Positions 36,819-45,894 of a stretch of DNA of 64,000 nt are shown here, in pieces. Below the pieces are notes generated by a model. The model was given only the letters and a program-made list of their open reading frames with translations. It was not told the origin of the DNA and did not search any database. Numbering within the stretch: the first letter of the stretch is position 1; every line of letters begins with the position of its first letter. Position numbers and translations under genes: made by a program. Where the stretch lies: positions 1,114,399 through 1,178,398 of the forward strand of contig NZ_RCIO01000001.1 in assembly GCF_004000235.1 (NCBI RefSeq), given 5' to 3'. The DNA comes from Mesorhizobium sp. Z1-4. Its GTDB lineage: Bacteria; Pseudomonadota; Alphaproteobacteria; Rhizobiales; Rhizobiaceae.

Positions 36819-37256
36819 ATGTCCGCCGATCCGCTTGCCAGCTTCAGCATGGACAATGCGCCGCCGACCGCCAAATGGCTGGGCATGGAAGTGTTGGGCT
36901 GGGATCGCGACGCGATGACTCTGCGGCTCGCGTTCGACCCGCCGCGCGACGTGATCAATTTCGGCGGCGTGGTGCAGGGCGGCTTCCTGATCGCGATGAT
37001 GGACGACGCGATGGGCTTCAACTGCTTCATCAGCCTTGGCATGGTGAACCGGCAGGCTTCGATCGACGTTCACACGCATTTCCTGCGCGCGGTCCAGCAT
37101 GGCCGCGTGGAGGTTGAGGCGCGCGTGGTCCGGGCCGGCCGGTCCGTCGCCTTTCTGGAGGCTGAGCTTTACGGCCCCGACGGCGAACTTGCGGCACGTT
37201 CCGTTTCCAGCATGAAACTCACCCCCGTCGCCAAGGCTGCGCAGGCGGCCGAATAG
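36819..37256 (+). CDS. PaaI family hotdog thioesterase
   Basis: A 145-residue hotdog-fold acyl-CoA thioesterase. The catalytic-loop region NFGGVVQGGFLIAMMDDAMGF and the strand RQASIDVHTHFLRAV match the PaaI group, which hydrolyses aryl- or short acyl-CoA to free CoA. It starts 2 bp after the dehydrogenase stop with GAGGAG upstream inside that gene. It probably relieves trapped CoA during the pathway encoded here. Confidence 0.88.
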   Translation: MSADPLASFSMDNAPPTAKWLGMEVLGWDRDAMTLRLAFDPPRDVINFGGVVQGGFLIAMMDDAMGFNCFISLGMVNRQASIDVHTHFLRAVQHGRVEVEARVVRAGRSVAFLEAELYGPDGELAARSVSSMKLTPVAKAAQAAE

Positions 37257-37264
37257 GAGCGTGC

Positions 37265-37897
37265 ATGAGCGAGTTTGATCTCCACTGCTTTTCCGAGAGC
37301 GGAAACTCCTACAAGGTCGCGCTGATGCTCAAACTCTGCGATGCCGACTGGCGGCCGCTGGGTGTGGAGTTTTTCAAAGGCGCCACGCGCTCGGCTGAGT
37401 ATCGCGACATCAACGTGATGGGCGAGGCGCCGGTGCTGATCCATCACCGCGAGGGTGGCGATCTCACACTCAGCCAGTCCGGCGCGATTCTGATCTATCT
37501 GTCGCGCCATTTCGGCAAATTCGGCCACAAAACCGAGGCCGAGGAGTTCGAGATCCTGCGCTGGATCCTGTTCGACAACCACAAGCTCACCAGCTACACC
37601 GCGACCGAGCGTTTCATGCGCCATTTCCGCGGCAAGAAGGGCGACCCTGCGGCGGAGTTCATCTATGGCCGGGCACGCGACGCCTGGAAGGTGCTCGATA
37701 CTCATCTGACGGGCCGCGACTGGGTTGCTGCGGACCGCGCCACGATCGCCGACTTTTCGCTCTGCGGCTATCTGTTCTGGCCCGAGCAGGTGGATGCCGA
37801 CTGGACTGAATTCCCCGCGATCGCCGCATGGCTGGAGCGCATCCGCGCGCTGCCCGGCTGGGCCGCACCGGAAGATTTGATGCCTTCGGGCATGTGA
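37265..37897 (+). CDS. Glutathione S-transferase family protein
   Basis: A 210-residue GST. The N-terminal thioredoxin-like domain includes the catalytic-type serine region FSESGNSYKVALML and the glutathione-binding GEAPVLIHH...LSQSGAILIYLSRHF elements; the C-terminal helical domain has the N-capping motif RATIADFSLCGYLF. It is embedded in the acyl-CoA operon, 8 bp after the thioesterase and 51 bp before thiolase. It may conjugate or isomerise an unsaturated intermediate, or it may be a detoxification passenger; the sequence does not decide. Confidence 0.88.
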   Translation: MSEFDLHCFSESGNSYKVALMLKLCDADWRPLGVEFFKGATRSAEYRDINVMGEAPVLIHHREGGDLTLSQSGAILIYLSRHFGKFGHKTEAEEFEILRWILFDNHKLTSYTATERFMRHFRGKKGDPAAEFIYGRARDAWKVLDTHLTGRDWVAADRATIADFSLCGYLFWPEQVDADWTEFPAIAAWLERIRALPGWAAPEDLMPSGM

Positions 37898-37948
37898 GGA
37901 AAAAACTGAGGGCGCCGCCGTTCGCGCCCCATTGCAAGGAGATGCAAG

Positions 37949-39157
37949 ATGGCAGACGCATTTGTATATGACGCCGTTCGCACGCCGCGCGGACGCGGCA
38001 AGAAGGACGGCTCGCTGCACGAAGTGCCGGCGGTGCGGCTTGGCGCCAAGGTGCTGGAAGCCGTGCGCGACCGCAACGGCCTCGACACCTCCAAGGTTGA
38101 CGACATCATCTTCGGCTGCGTCGATCCTGTCGGCGAGGCCGGTGCCGTCATCCCACGTGCCTCCGCCTTTGAGGCGCGTTACGCCACCGAGGCACCTGGC
38201 ATGCAGATTTCGCGTTTCTGCGCTTCGGGTCTCGATGCCATCAATTTCGGCGCTGCCAAGATTGCCGGCGGCTCGGATGACATCGTGATTGCCGGCGGCG
38301 TCGAATCGATGAGCCGCGTCGGCATGGGTATGTCGGGCGGTGCCTGGTTCATGGACCCCTCGGTCGGCCTGCCGTCTTATTTCATGCCGCAGGGCGTCTC
38401 CGCCGACCTGATCGCCACCAAATACGGCTTCAGCAGAGACGACGTGGATGCCTATGCGGTGGAGAGCCAGAAGCGCGCCGACGAAGCCTGGAAGGACGGC
38501 CGTTTCAAGAACTCGGTCGTCACGATCAAGGATCAGAACGGCCTGACCATTCTCGACCATGACGAGCATATGCGGCCGGGCACCGACATGCAGTCGCTGG
38601 CTTCCCTCAATCCGTCCTTCGTCATGCCCGGCGAGATGGGCGGCTTCAATGCCGTCGCCGTGCAGCGTTACCCCGAAATCGAAGGCGTGAACCATGTGCA
38701 CCACGCCGGCAACTCGTCCGGCATTGTCGATGGTGCGGCCGCCGTACTGCTCGGCTCCAAGAAGGCTGGCAAGGCGATGGGGCTGACGCCGCGCGCCAAA
38801 ATCCGCGCCTTCACCAATATCGGCTCCGAGCCGGCAATCATGCTGACTGGCCCCGTCGACGTCACCGAGAAGCTCCTGAAGAAGGCCAAGATGACGCTCG
38901 ACGACATCGACCTGTTCGAGCTCAACGAGGCCTTCGCCTCGGTGGTGTTGCGCTACATGCAGGCCTTCGACATCGATCACGACAAGATCAACGTGAATGG
39001 CGGCGCCATCGCCATGGGCCATCCGCTCGGCGCCACCGGCGCGATGATCTTCGGCACCGTTCTCGACGAGCTGGAGCGCCGCGATCTGAACACCGCGCTT
39101 GTCACGCTTTGCATCGGTGCGGGCATGGGCACCGCCACAATCATCGAGCGGGTCTGA
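37949..39157 (+). CDS. Acetyl-CoA C-acyltransferase (thiolase, FadA-like)
   Basis: A 402-residue thiolase that cleaves 3-ketoacyl-CoA. The acyl-accepting Cys91 lies in [10 protein letters not shown], the active-site histidine in [15 protein letters not shown], and the C-terminal cysteine in [10 protein letters not shown]. The substrate-binding loop is longer than in biosynthetic thiolases, favouring degradative use. It pairs with the FadB-type enzyme 1.2 kb downstream, although paiB and isochorismatase genes are interposed. Confidence 0.93.
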   Translation: MADAFVYDAVRTPRGRGKKDGSLHEVPAVRLGAKVLEAVRDRNGLDTSKVDDIIFGCVDPVGEAGAVIPRASAFEARYATEAPGMQISRFCASGLDAINFGAAKIAGGSDDIVIAGGVESMSRVGMGMSGGAWFMDPSVGLPSYFMPQGVSADLIATKYGFSRDDVDAYAVESQKRADEAWKDGRFKNSVVTIKDQNGLTILDHDEHMRPGTDMQSLASLNPSFVMPGEMGGFNAVAVQRYPEIEGVNHVHHAGNSSGIVDGAAAVLLGSKKAGKAMGLTPRAKIRAFTNIGSEPAIMLTGPVDVTEKLLKKAKMTLDDIDLFELNEAFASVVLRYMQAFDIDHDKINVNGGAIAMGHPLGATGAMIFGTVLDELERRDLNTALVTLCIGAGMGTATIIERV

Positions 39158-39169
39158 CGGAGGCGCGCC

Positions 39170-39814
39170 ATGTATATGCCGAGCAGCGCCCGTGAGGAGC
39201 GCCGCGACGTTCTGACAGCTGCGATGCGTGACATCCAGTTCGCCGCGCTCGTGTCGAGTGGGCCGGAAGGGCTGCATGCGTCGCACCTACCCGTCCTGCT
39301 GCGCGAGGTGGGCGACGACCTTTTTATCGAGGCGCATGTCGCCAAGGGCAACCCGCACTGGAAGCTCGGTGGCGCACCGACGCTCGCGATCTTCCAGGGC
39401 CCGCAGGCCTACATCCACCCCGGTTGGTACGAGAGCAAGAAAGAGCATGGCCGCGTGGTGCCGACCTGGACCTACATCGCCGTTCATGCTCATGGCAGCA
39501 TCGAGGCGTTCGATGCAAAGCACGAGCTGCTCGATCATGTCGGCCGCCTGACGTCTCAGAACGAAGAAAAGCGGGCCGAACCTTGGGCGGTCACCGACGC
39601 GCCAGAGAAATATCTCGACGCGATGACCCGCGCCATCGTGGGCATCAGGATGCGCGTCGAGCGCATCGAGGGCAGCTGGAAACTCAATCAGCACAAATCC
39701 GATGCCGACCGTGCCGGCGTCGTCAGTGGCTTGGCAGCGGAAGAGCGCACAGGCGCGCATGCGGTTTCAGCGCAGATGCAGGCTCTGGAAGCCGAACGCC
39801 AGGGAGCCCGATGA
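39170..39814 (+). CDS. FMN-binding negative transcriptional regulator (PaiB family)
   Basis: A 214-residue PaiB-like protein with the signature [14 protein letters not shown] at the N terminus and [24 protein letters not shown] in the middle (flavin-binding split-barrel). PaiB in Bacillus was described as a repressor of protease and sporulation genes, but many homologues behave as flavin-dependent enzymes. It sits 12 bp after the thiolase and overlaps the isochorismatase start by 4 bp. A regulatory role is not proven by sequence. Confidence 0.88.
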   Translation: MYMPSSAREERRDVLTAAMRDIQFAALVSSGPEGLHASHLPVLLREVGDDLFIEAHVAKGNPHWKLGGAPTLAIFQGPQAYIHPGWYESKKEHGRVVPTWTYIAVHAHGSIEAFDAKHELLDHVGRLTSQNEEKRAEPWAVTDAPEKYLDAMTRAIVGIRMRVERIEGSWKLNQHKSDADRAGVVSGLAAEERTGAHAVSAQMQALEAERQGAR

Positions 39815-40398
39815 TGAAGCTGAACCCAGCCACCACCGCCCTCATAGTGATCGACGTGCAGAAGGGCTTTTTGCAGCGCGAGGCCAATGGCGAGCGCCGC
39901 AACAATCCTGCCGCGGTATCCAACATGGTGCGGTTGCTCGAGGCGTTCCGCAGCCGCGGCATGCCGGTGATCCACATCCGGCATGCATCCACCAATCCCG
40001 GCTCGCTTCTGCGGCCCGAATTGCCGGGTTTTGCCTCCATGGACGAAACCCGCGAGATCGGCGACGAGCCTGTTCTGGTTAAGTCGGTCAATTCCGGCTT
40101 CATCGGCACCGATCTCGAACAGCGCCTGCGCAATGCGGCAATCGAGACCGTGGTTCTTGTCGGCGCCACGACCAATCACTGCGTCGAGACCACGACCCGC
40201 ATGGCCGGAAATCTGGGCTTCGATGCCCGGCTGGTCGAAGACGCCTGCTACACGTTCGACCGCATCGGTTATGGCGGCGCACACGATAGCGCGGAAGACA
40301 TTCACGCGATGACACTGTCGAACCTCGACGGTGAGTTCGCGATCATTGAAACGACTGACAGCCTGCTCGCGGCATTTGCTGCGAGCGCCGCGGCCTGA
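39811..40398 (+). CDS. Isochorismatase-like cysteine hydrolase
   Basis: A 195-residue cysteine hydrolase. The triad is Asp in LIVIDVQKGF, Lys in DEPVLVKSVNSGF and Cys in GATTNHCVETTTR. This is the isochorismatase/nicotinamidase/N-carbamoylsarcosine hydrolase superfamily; the actual substrate is not predictable. The ATG at 39811 overlaps the paiB TGA and is preceded by GGGAG. It is 11 bp upstream of the FadB-type gene. Confidence 0.9.
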   Translation: MMKLNPATTALIVIDVQKGFLQREANGERRNNPAAVSNMVRLLEAFRSRGMPVIHIRHASTNPGSLLRPELPGFASMDETREIGDEPVLVKSVNSGFIGTDLEQRLRNAAIETVVLVGATTNHCVETTTRMAGNLGFDARLVEDACYTFDRIGYGGAHDSAEDIHAMTLSNLDGEFAIIETTDSLLAAFAASAAA

Positions 40399-40409
40399 GG
40401 AGAACACAG

Positions 40410-42629
40410 ATGAGCTACAACAATTTCACCGTCGAAACCGACGCCGACGGCATCGCCCTTGTCACATGGGATTCGCCGGGCCGCTCCATGAACGTCTTCA
40501 CCGAAGAGGTGATGGACGAGCTGGAGAAGATCAACGACAAGCTCGCCGCCGACGAGGCGGTCAAGGGCGTGGTCATTACCTCCGGCAAGGACAGCTTCTC
40601 CGGCGGCGCCGACCTCACCATGCTGCAGCGCCAGCTCGGCACCTTCTACGCGATGGAAAAGAAGGACCACGATGCGGCGATAAAGATGCTCTTTGACGGC
40701 GCCGGCCGCATGAGCTGGCTGTGGCGCAAGATCGAGACCTCGGGCAAGCCGTGGGTCTCGGCGATCAACGGTACCTGCATGGGCGGCGCGTTCGAGCTTT
40801 CGCTCGCCTGCCATGGCCGTGTCGTCGCCGATAGCGACAAGGTCAAAATGGCGCTTCCCGAAGTGAAGGTCGGCATCTTCCCGGGTGCTGGCGGCACGCA
40901 GCGCGTGCCCCGGCTTGCCAATGCGCAGGAAGCGCTGCAGATGCTGACCACCGGCCAGAACCTGTCGGCCAAGAAGGCGAAGCAGATGGGTCTGGTCCAC
41001 GAGGTCGTGGACCCGGCCAATCTGGTCGACGCCGCCAAGGCAATGATCAAGGCCGGCCTCAAGCCGGTTCAGCCCTGGGACGAAAAGGGCTTCAAGCTGC
41101 CGAGCGGGCCGGTCTATTCCGCGGCCGGTGCCAATCTCTGGCCACCGGCGATCGCGATTCTGCGCCGCGAGACCTACGGCAACTACCCGGCTGCTACCGC
41201 GATCCTGAAATGTGTCTATGAGGGCCTGCTTGTGCCCTTCGATACCGCGCTCCGGATCGAGCAGCGCTATTTCACCGAAATCCTGCAGTCGACCGAGGCG
41301 GCCATGATGGTGCGCTCGCTGTTCGTTTCCCTGCAGGAGCTGAACAAGGGCGCGCGCCGGCCCGGGGGCGTGCCGGAAACCAAGTTCAAGAAGATCGGTG
41401 TGCTAGGCGCCGGCTTCATGGGCGCCGGCATTGCCTATGTCACCGCGCAGGCCGGCATACCGGTCGTGCTTCTCGACCGCGACATGCCCTCAGCCGAAAA
41501 GGGCAAGGCACATTCCGCCGGTCTGATGGATGGCCGCATCAAGAAGGGCCGTTCGACCGAGGCCGACAAGGAAAAGCTGCTGTCGCTGATCACGCCGACC
41601 GACGACTACGATCAGCTCGACGGCTGCGACCTGATCGTGGAAGCGGTGTTCGAGGACAGCGAGATCAAGAAAGGCGTGACGGAGAAGACCGAGGCGGTGA
41701 TCTCCAAATCGGCGACCTTCGCATCCAACACCTCGACCATCCCGATCTCCGCTCTGGCGAAAAACTCGAAGCGGCCAAAAAACTTCATCGGCATCCATTT
41801 CTTCTCGCCGGTCGACAAGATGATGCTGGTCGAGATCATCATGGGCAAGAAGACGGGCGATGCCGCTCTTGCCGTCGCGATCGATTATGTGCGCGCTATC
41901 CGCAAGACGCCGATCGTCGTCAACGACACCCGCGGTTTCTACGTCAATCGCTGTGTGCTGCGCTACATGGCCGAAGCCTTCCAGATGCTGATCGAAGGCG
42001 TACCGCCGGCAATGATCGAGAACTCCGCCAAGATGGCCGGCATGCCGGTCGGCCCGCTCTCGCTCACCGATGAAACGGCGATCGACCTGGCGCAGAAGAT
42101 CATGAAGCAGACGATGCGCGATCTGGGCGAGAAGGCGGTGCCGGCCGACCAGTTCGAGCTCATCAACACCATGGTCGACAAATATGGCCGCCATGGCCGC
42201 AAGAACGGTAAGGGCTTCTACGATTATCCGGCCAAACCGGCGAAGAAGCATCTGTGGCCGGAGCTGAAGACGCTCTACCCGCAGCAGGATCCTGACAAGA
42301 TCGATGTCGAGGAACTGAAGCAGCGTTTCCTCGTCACCATCGCGATGGAAGCCGCGCGTGTCATGCAGGAAGGCATCGTCACCGACCCGCGCGAGGCGGA
42401 TGTCGGCTCGATCCTGGCCTTCGGCTTTGCGCCCTATACCGGCGGCGCGCTGTCCTACATCGACGGCATGGGCGTGGAGAATTTCCTCGCGCTGTCGAAG
42501 AAACTCCAGAGGAAATATGGCGCCCAGTTCAAGGCGCCGAAGCTGCTGGCCGACATGGCAGCCAAGGGCGAGACCTTCTACGACCGCTTCAATCCCTATC
42601 CCAAGGACGCTGAAAAGAAGGCGGCTTAG
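40410..42629 (+). CDS. Bifunctional enoyl-CoA hydratase/3-hydroxyacyl-CoA dehydrogenase (FadB/FadJ type)
   Basis: A 739-residue multifunctional enzyme. The N-terminal ~190 residues are a crotonase with both catalytic glutamates in GGAFELSLACHG and ALPEVKVGIFPGAGGTQR. A NAD-binding domain begins at about residue 328 (IGVLGAGFMGAGIAYVTAQAG, read across its glycines), with the catalytic His in GIHFFSPVDKM. The C-terminal helical domain is duplicated (NRCVLRYMAEAFQML and RFLVTIAMEAARVM). It hydrates 2-enoyl-CoA and oxidises the 3-hydroxy product. It starts 11 bp after the isochorismatase gene. Confidence 0.94.
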   Translation: MSYNNFTVETDADGIALVTWDSPGRSMNVFTEEVMDELEKINDKLAADEAVKGVVITSGKDSFSGGADLTMLQRQLGTFYAMEKKDHDAAIKMLFDGAGRMSWLWRKIETSGKPWVSAINGTCMGGAFELSLACHGRVVADSDKVKMALPEVKVGIFPGAGGTQRVPRLANAQEALQMLTTGQNLSAKKAKQMGLVHEVVDPANLVDAAKAMIKAGLKPVQPWDEKGFKLPSGPVYSAAGANLWPPAIAILRRETYGNYPAATAILKCVYEGLLVPFDTALRIEQRYFTEILQSTEAAMMVRSLFVSLQELNKGARRPGGVPETKFKKIGVLGAGFMGAGIAYVTAQAGIPVVLLDRDMPSAEKGKAHSAGLMDGRIKKGRSTEADKEKLLSLITPTDDYDQLDGCDLIVEAVFEDSEIKKGVTEKTEAVISKSATFASNTSTIPISALAKNSKRPKNFIGIHFFSPVDKMMLVEIIMGKKTGDAALAVAIDYVRAIRKTPIVVNDTRGFYVNRCVLRYMAEAFQMLIEGVPPAMIENSAKMAGMPVGPLSLTDETAIDLAQKIMKQTMRDLGEKAVPADQFELINTMVDKYGRHGRKNGKGFYDYPAKPAKKHLWPELKTLYPQQDPDKIDVEELKQRFLVTIAMEAARVMQEGIVTDPREADVGSILAFGFAPYTGGALSYIDGMGVENFLALSKKLQRKYGAQFKAPKLLADMAAKGETFYDRFNPYPKDAEKKAA

Positions 42630-42641
42630 CGCACCAGCTTT

Positions 42642-42779
42642 CCTCTCCCCGTCGGGGAGAGGTCGGTTTGCACCACGAGGCGAAGCCGAGTGGCCAGGCA
42701 AACCGGGTGAGGGGCCGGTCATCATTCCCCCCCACCCCGCTCACTCCGTTCGCGACCCTCCCCTCAAGGGGGAGGGAAA
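42642..42779 (+). repeat. Palindromic repeat element, second copy (intergenic)
   Basis: A roughly 138-bp element between the FadB-type gene and a thioesterase gene. It opens with the perfect hairpin CCTCTCCCC-GTC-GGGGAGAGG and closes with CCCTCCCC-TCAA-GGGGGAGGG. Its last 27 bases match the element in the helicase exactly, while the left part is diverged or a different subtype. It ends 12 bp before the next ATG, just ahead of AGGAG, so its terminal hairpin may influence transcript ends or translation. Confidence 0.85.
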
Positions 42780-42791
42780 TAGGAGCATTTC

Positions 42792-43337
42792 ATGTACGTC
42801 TGGGGTCGCATGCTGCGCATGGGTCTGACCGCGAAATCGCGCGGGCCCTATCGCATGGGCGATGAAAGCCGCCTGACCTTTCGCTGCCTGCCGTCAGACA
42901 TCGATTCCAACATGCATCTCAACAATGCGCGCTACATGATGCTGGCCGATATCGGCCGCATCGACATCTTCATTCGTGCCGGCCTGATCGGCCTTGCACG
43001 CAAGCGCAGATGGGCGCCGATGATGGGCGGCCTGCAGTCTGTGTATGTGCGCGAGATACGGCTGTGGCGGAAGTTCGATGTGGTCTCCACCGTCGAGACC
43101 TGGGAAGACACGCAGGTCATTGGTCGCCACCGTTTCGAGCTTGAAAGCGGCGAGACCGCCGCACTGGTGATGACAACGGCCGGCGTCTACGACTTTTCGG
43201 CCCGCCGTTTCGTGCCCATCGACGAGATGGTTCGCGAACTCGGTCATGAGATCAAGCCGCGTCCGCCAAGCGAGGAAGAGCGCATTTTCATGGATTCGCA
43301 TGCGGGCCTGCGCAAACTCGCGAAAGTGAAGAGCTGA
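42792..43337 (+). CDS. Acyl-CoA thioesterase (4HBT/Them6-like)
   Basis: A 181-residue hotdog-fold protein. LPSDIDSNMHLNNARYMMLADIGRIDI is the 4HBT-type active-site helix (Asp-Asn-Met-His-Leu-Asn), followed by QSVYVREIRLWRKFDV. Homologues are fatty acyl-CoA or phenacyl-CoA thioesterases. The gene is separated from fadB by the palindromic repeat element, with AGGAG just before its ATG. It probably belongs functionally to the acyl-CoA region but may be transcribed separately. Confidence 0.86.
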   Translation: MYVWGRMLRMGLTAKSRGPYRMGDESRLTFRCLPSDIDSNMHLNNARYMMLADIGRIDIFIRAGLIGLARKRRWAPMMGGLQSVYVREIRLWRKFDVVSTVETWEDTQVIGRHRFELESGETAALVMTTAGVYDFSARRFVPIDEMVRELGHEIKPRPPSEEERIFMDSHAGLRKLAKVKS

Positions 43338-43399
43338 CCGCTTGCCAGTCGGCAGCCACGCCATATGCTGCGCCGGAATTGACCAAGGAGCATTGCGCA

Positions 43400-44020
43400 A
43401 TGGCAACCAGCATCGACTATTTCGTGACCAGCGTCTCGCCCTGGACCTATCTCGGCCATGACGCCGCGCGCGCGGTTGCTGCCAGGCATGGGGCAACGCT
43501 CGTGCCGCGCCCGGTGAACCTTGGCCAGATGTTCGGTGTTTCGGGCCAAGTGGCGCTTGGCGAGCGACCCGCCGTGCGCCAGCGCTACCGCTTTATCGAG
43601 CTGCAGCGCTATGCCGAGATGCGCGGCAAGAAGATGAACTTCAAGCCGAAGCACTTTCCCACCAATCCGGCGCTTGCCGACCATACCATCTGCGCCATTG
43701 CCGCCGACGGCGGCGATCCTTTCGATTATATGGGCCGGGTCTTCGCCGCTGTCTGGGCCGAAGAACAGGACATTGCAGATGAAGCGACGTTGAAGCCGCT
43801 TTTGACCGCATCCGGTTTCGATGCAGAAGCAGTCATCGCACGCGCCAAGACCGACGAGGTTGCGGCGATCCGCCAGAAAAACACCGAAGATGCAATCGCG
43901 GCCGACGCCACCGGCGTACCGTCCTTCGTGCTCAACGGCGAGCCCTTCTGGGGGCAGGACCGTCTCGATGAGCTCGACCATGCGCTGGCGAGCGGCCGCG
44001 GGCCATACGGTCCGCTATGA
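43400..44020 (+). CDS. DsbA-family 2-hydroxychromene-2-carboxylate isomerase-like
   Basis: A 206-residue thioredoxin-fold protein of the DsbA/kappa-GST group. DYFVTSVSPWTYLGHD at the N terminus has Ser in place of the CXXC of DsbA, as in 2-hydroxychromene-2-carboxylate isomerases and kappa GSTs, which use glutathione. TGVPSFVLNGEPFWGQDRL is the cis-proline loop. The start at 43400 is placed after AAGGAG. A small NTF2-like gene follows, overlapping the end region. Confidence 0.88.
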   Translation: MATSIDYFVTSVSPWTYLGHDAARAVAARHGATLVPRPVNLGQMFGVSGQVALGERPAVRQRYRFIELQRYAEMRGKKMNFKPKHFPTNPALADHTICAIAADGGDPFDYMGRVFAAVWAEEQDIADEATLKPLLTASGFDAEAVIARAKTDEVAAIRQKNTEDAIAADATGVPSFVLNGEPFWGQDRLDELDHALASGRGPYGPL

Positions 44021-44021
44021 G

Positions 44022-44390
44022 ATGACGCCTGAGGAGACAATTGATCTCTACGCCGCCGCCTGGGGCGAAACCGATTCCGGGCGGCGCATGACGATCCTGG
44101 AACAGGTGCTGTCGCCCGACTGCACATACACCGACCCCCGCGTTCATGCGGCCAATCCGGGGGAGCTATCCGATCATATCGGGCGCATCCTGCCATCGCG
44201 TCCGGGGGCGAAAGTGCTGCGCATCAGCACCGTCGACATGCACCACGGCAAGGCGCGTTTCGCCTGGCACATGGTCAATGCCGACGGCACCGCCCTGCCG
44301 GCCGGGCTCGATATCGTCGAATTCGATGAAGCGACCGGCAAGCTCAAGACGATCCTCGGCTTTTTCGGCTCTCTGCCGGACCTCGAATAG
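44022..44390 (+). CDS. NTF2/SnoaL-like small protein
   Basis: A 122-residue protein with the cone-shaped NTF2-like pattern: an N-terminal helix (ETIDLYAAAWGETDSGRRMTIL), the CTYTDPRVHAANPGELSDHI loop and C-terminal strands (ARFAWHMVNADG, GLDIVEFDEATGK). Such proteins bind or isomerise small hydrophobic ligands. The ATG at 44022 directly follows the isomerase stop. Reaction unknown. Confidence 0.78.
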   Translation: MTPEETIDLYAAAWGETDSGRRMTILEQVLSPDCTYTDPRVHAANPGELSDHIGRILPSRPGAKVLRISTVDMHHGKARFAWHMVNADGTALPAGLDIVEFDEATGKLKTILGFFGSLPDLE

Positions 44391-44492
44391 CCGGCAGTGT
44401 ATCGGCGCCGCTCTGCGAACTGGACAGACGCGCCCGCGCATCCTACAAGACAAAAAAGGTATATTTTCCTGCTCACTGCAGGCGGAGGATCC

Positions 44493-45140
44493 ATGCTTTC
44501 GCACGACCAGGTCTGGGAGGCCATCGACCGGCTTGCCGAGCGTAACTCGCTTTCGGCGTCCGGCCTCGCCAAGCGCGCCGGTCTCGATTCCACCGCTTTC
44601 AACAAATCGAAGCGCCGCTCGTCGGACGGGCGCCCGCGCTGGCCGTCGACGGAATCGCTAGCCAAAATCATGCAGGCTACCGGCGCTTCGCTCGATGACT
44701 TCATGGCCCTGCTCGGCGGGACGGCGCGGCGCGGAGGCGTGCCCGGCGCATCGGATACCGGCATTCCGCTGCTCGGTTTCGCCCAGGCAGGCGCCGGCGG
44801 ATACTTCGACGATGCCGGCTTCCCCGCCGGCCATGGCTGGGACATGGTGGAGTTTCCGGCCGGGGTGGCCGACGGGTCTTACGCGCTGAAGGTTCAGGGC
44901 GATTCCATGCTGCCGCTCTACCGCGACGGCGACGTTCTCATTGTCCATCCCGGTGCTACGGTGCGGCGCGGCGACCGTGTTGTGGTGAAGACATCGGGCG
45001 GCGAGGTGATGGCCAAAATCATGACCAAACGAAGCGCCCAGATCATCGAACTGACCTCGATGAACCCGGACCATCCGGACCGCAGCTTGCCCATGGCCCA
45101 GGTCGAGTGGGTGGCCCGCATCGTCTGGGCCAGCCAGTAA
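44493..45140 (+). CDS. S24 (LexA/CI-like) transcriptional regulator
   Basis: A 215-residue protein with an N-terminal XRE-like helix-turn-helix (SASGLAKRAGLDSTAFNKSKR) and a C-terminal S24 peptidase domain. The nucleophile Ser is in VQGDSMLPLYRDGD and the general-base Lys in RVVVKTSGGEVMAK. An Ala-Gly pair suitable for self-cleavage occurs in GFAQAGAGGYF. The ATG at 44493 follows GGAGG; the longer frame is rejected. This type is known as the rhizobial LexA-like/CI-like repressor. Whether it cleaves itself after DNA damage is not shown. Confidence 0.9.
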   Translation: MLSHDQVWEAIDRLAERNSLSASGLAKRAGLDSTAFNKSKRRSSDGRPRWPSTESLAKIMQATGASLDDFMALLGGTARRGGVPGASDTGIPLLGFAQAGAGGYFDDAGFPAGHGWDMVEFPAGVADGSYALKVQGDSMLPLYRDGDVLIVHPGATVRRGDRVVVKTSGGEVMAKIMTKRSAQIIELTSMNPDHPDRSLPMAQVEWVARIVWASQ

Positions 45141-45148
45141 GGCGACAG

Positions 45149-45874
45149 ATGCGAAAGGCGCCCATGGCCCTGGCGGCTGGCGGATTGATCCTGCTTGCGG
45201 CCGGCTTGCTTGCCGGCAGAACCGCCTGGCAGCAGCAGCCGGCGGCGGAACCAGAACTGGTCGAGGCGAAGACCGAGGCGCCCGAGCCGTCGCCTGCAAT
45301 GGTTCAGCAGTCCGCAGTGCCGGCGAATGCGCGCCCGGTGGCGCCGGACGTTGTGGCCATCCCCGAGGTGGAACCGGAGACGCTCGTGCGCATCGCGCCG
45401 CGCGCCCCGCTCAGCCCTTTCGCCAAGCCGCTGCCGCCGCCCACGCCCGACCACAGCAGGATCTACCGGCCGCTCGCGGAGGCGGCGGGCCGTATTCTCG
45501 GACAGGGGCTGATGGTTGAAATCGCGGGCCTCGACATTGTCGAACCCGACGAGTTGTGTCTCGATCCCGAGGGCATTGAATGGCCATGCGGCATGCGCGC
45601 GAGAACGGCGTTTCGCGGCCTGTTGCGCGGGCGCGCCGTCAGTTGCGATATCCCGCCCGATTTCGAGGGTAGCGAAATCACCGCCGGCTGCACGCTGGGC
45701 AAGCTCGATCTCGGCGAGTGGATCGTTGCCAATGGCTGGGCGAAGGCGGTGCAGGAAGGCCCGTACAAGGAATATGAAGAGGCCGCGCGGGACGCCGAAA
45801 AGGGCATCTTCGGTCCAAGCCCGATGCCGCTTCCCATACTCACCGAAGTCCCGAACTTCATGGATGAACGCTGA
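45149..45874 (+). CDS. Membrane-anchored SNase-like (thermonuclease family) protein
   Basis: A 241-residue protein with one N-terminal membrane helix (ALAAGGLILLAAGLLAGRTA), a Pro/Glu/Val-rich spacer of about 80 residues, and a C-terminal SNase-like barrel. The barrel shows LMVEIAGLDIV, the cysteine-bounded MRARTAFRGLLRGRAVSCD, and the helix LGEWIVANGWAKAV...YEEAARDAEKGIFG typical of staphylococcal nuclease relatives. The catalytic Arg/Glu residues of SNase are not clearly preserved, so nuclease activity is uncertain. It starts 8 bp after the S24 regulator and is probably co-transcribed. Confidence 0.82.
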   Translation: MRKAPMALAAGGLILLAAGLLAGRTAWQQQPAAEPELVEAKTEAPEPSPAMVQQSAVPANARPVAPDVVAIPEVEPETLVRIAPRAPLSPFAKPLPPPTPDHSRIYRPLAEAAGRILGQGLMVEIAGLDIVEPDELCLDPEGIEWPCGMRARTAFRGLLRGRAVSCDIPPDFEGSEITAGCTLGKLDLGEWIVANGWAKAVQEGPYKEYEEAARDAEKGIFGPSPMPLPILTEVPNFMDER

Positions 45875-45894
45875 GGCAACCCGCCTCTGCGAAG

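Noticed and set aside
37169..39286. Minus-strand open frame of 705 codons across GST, thiolase and neighbouring genes
   Set aside because: It crosses several well-supported plus-strand genes and shows no family motif or ribosome-binding site.
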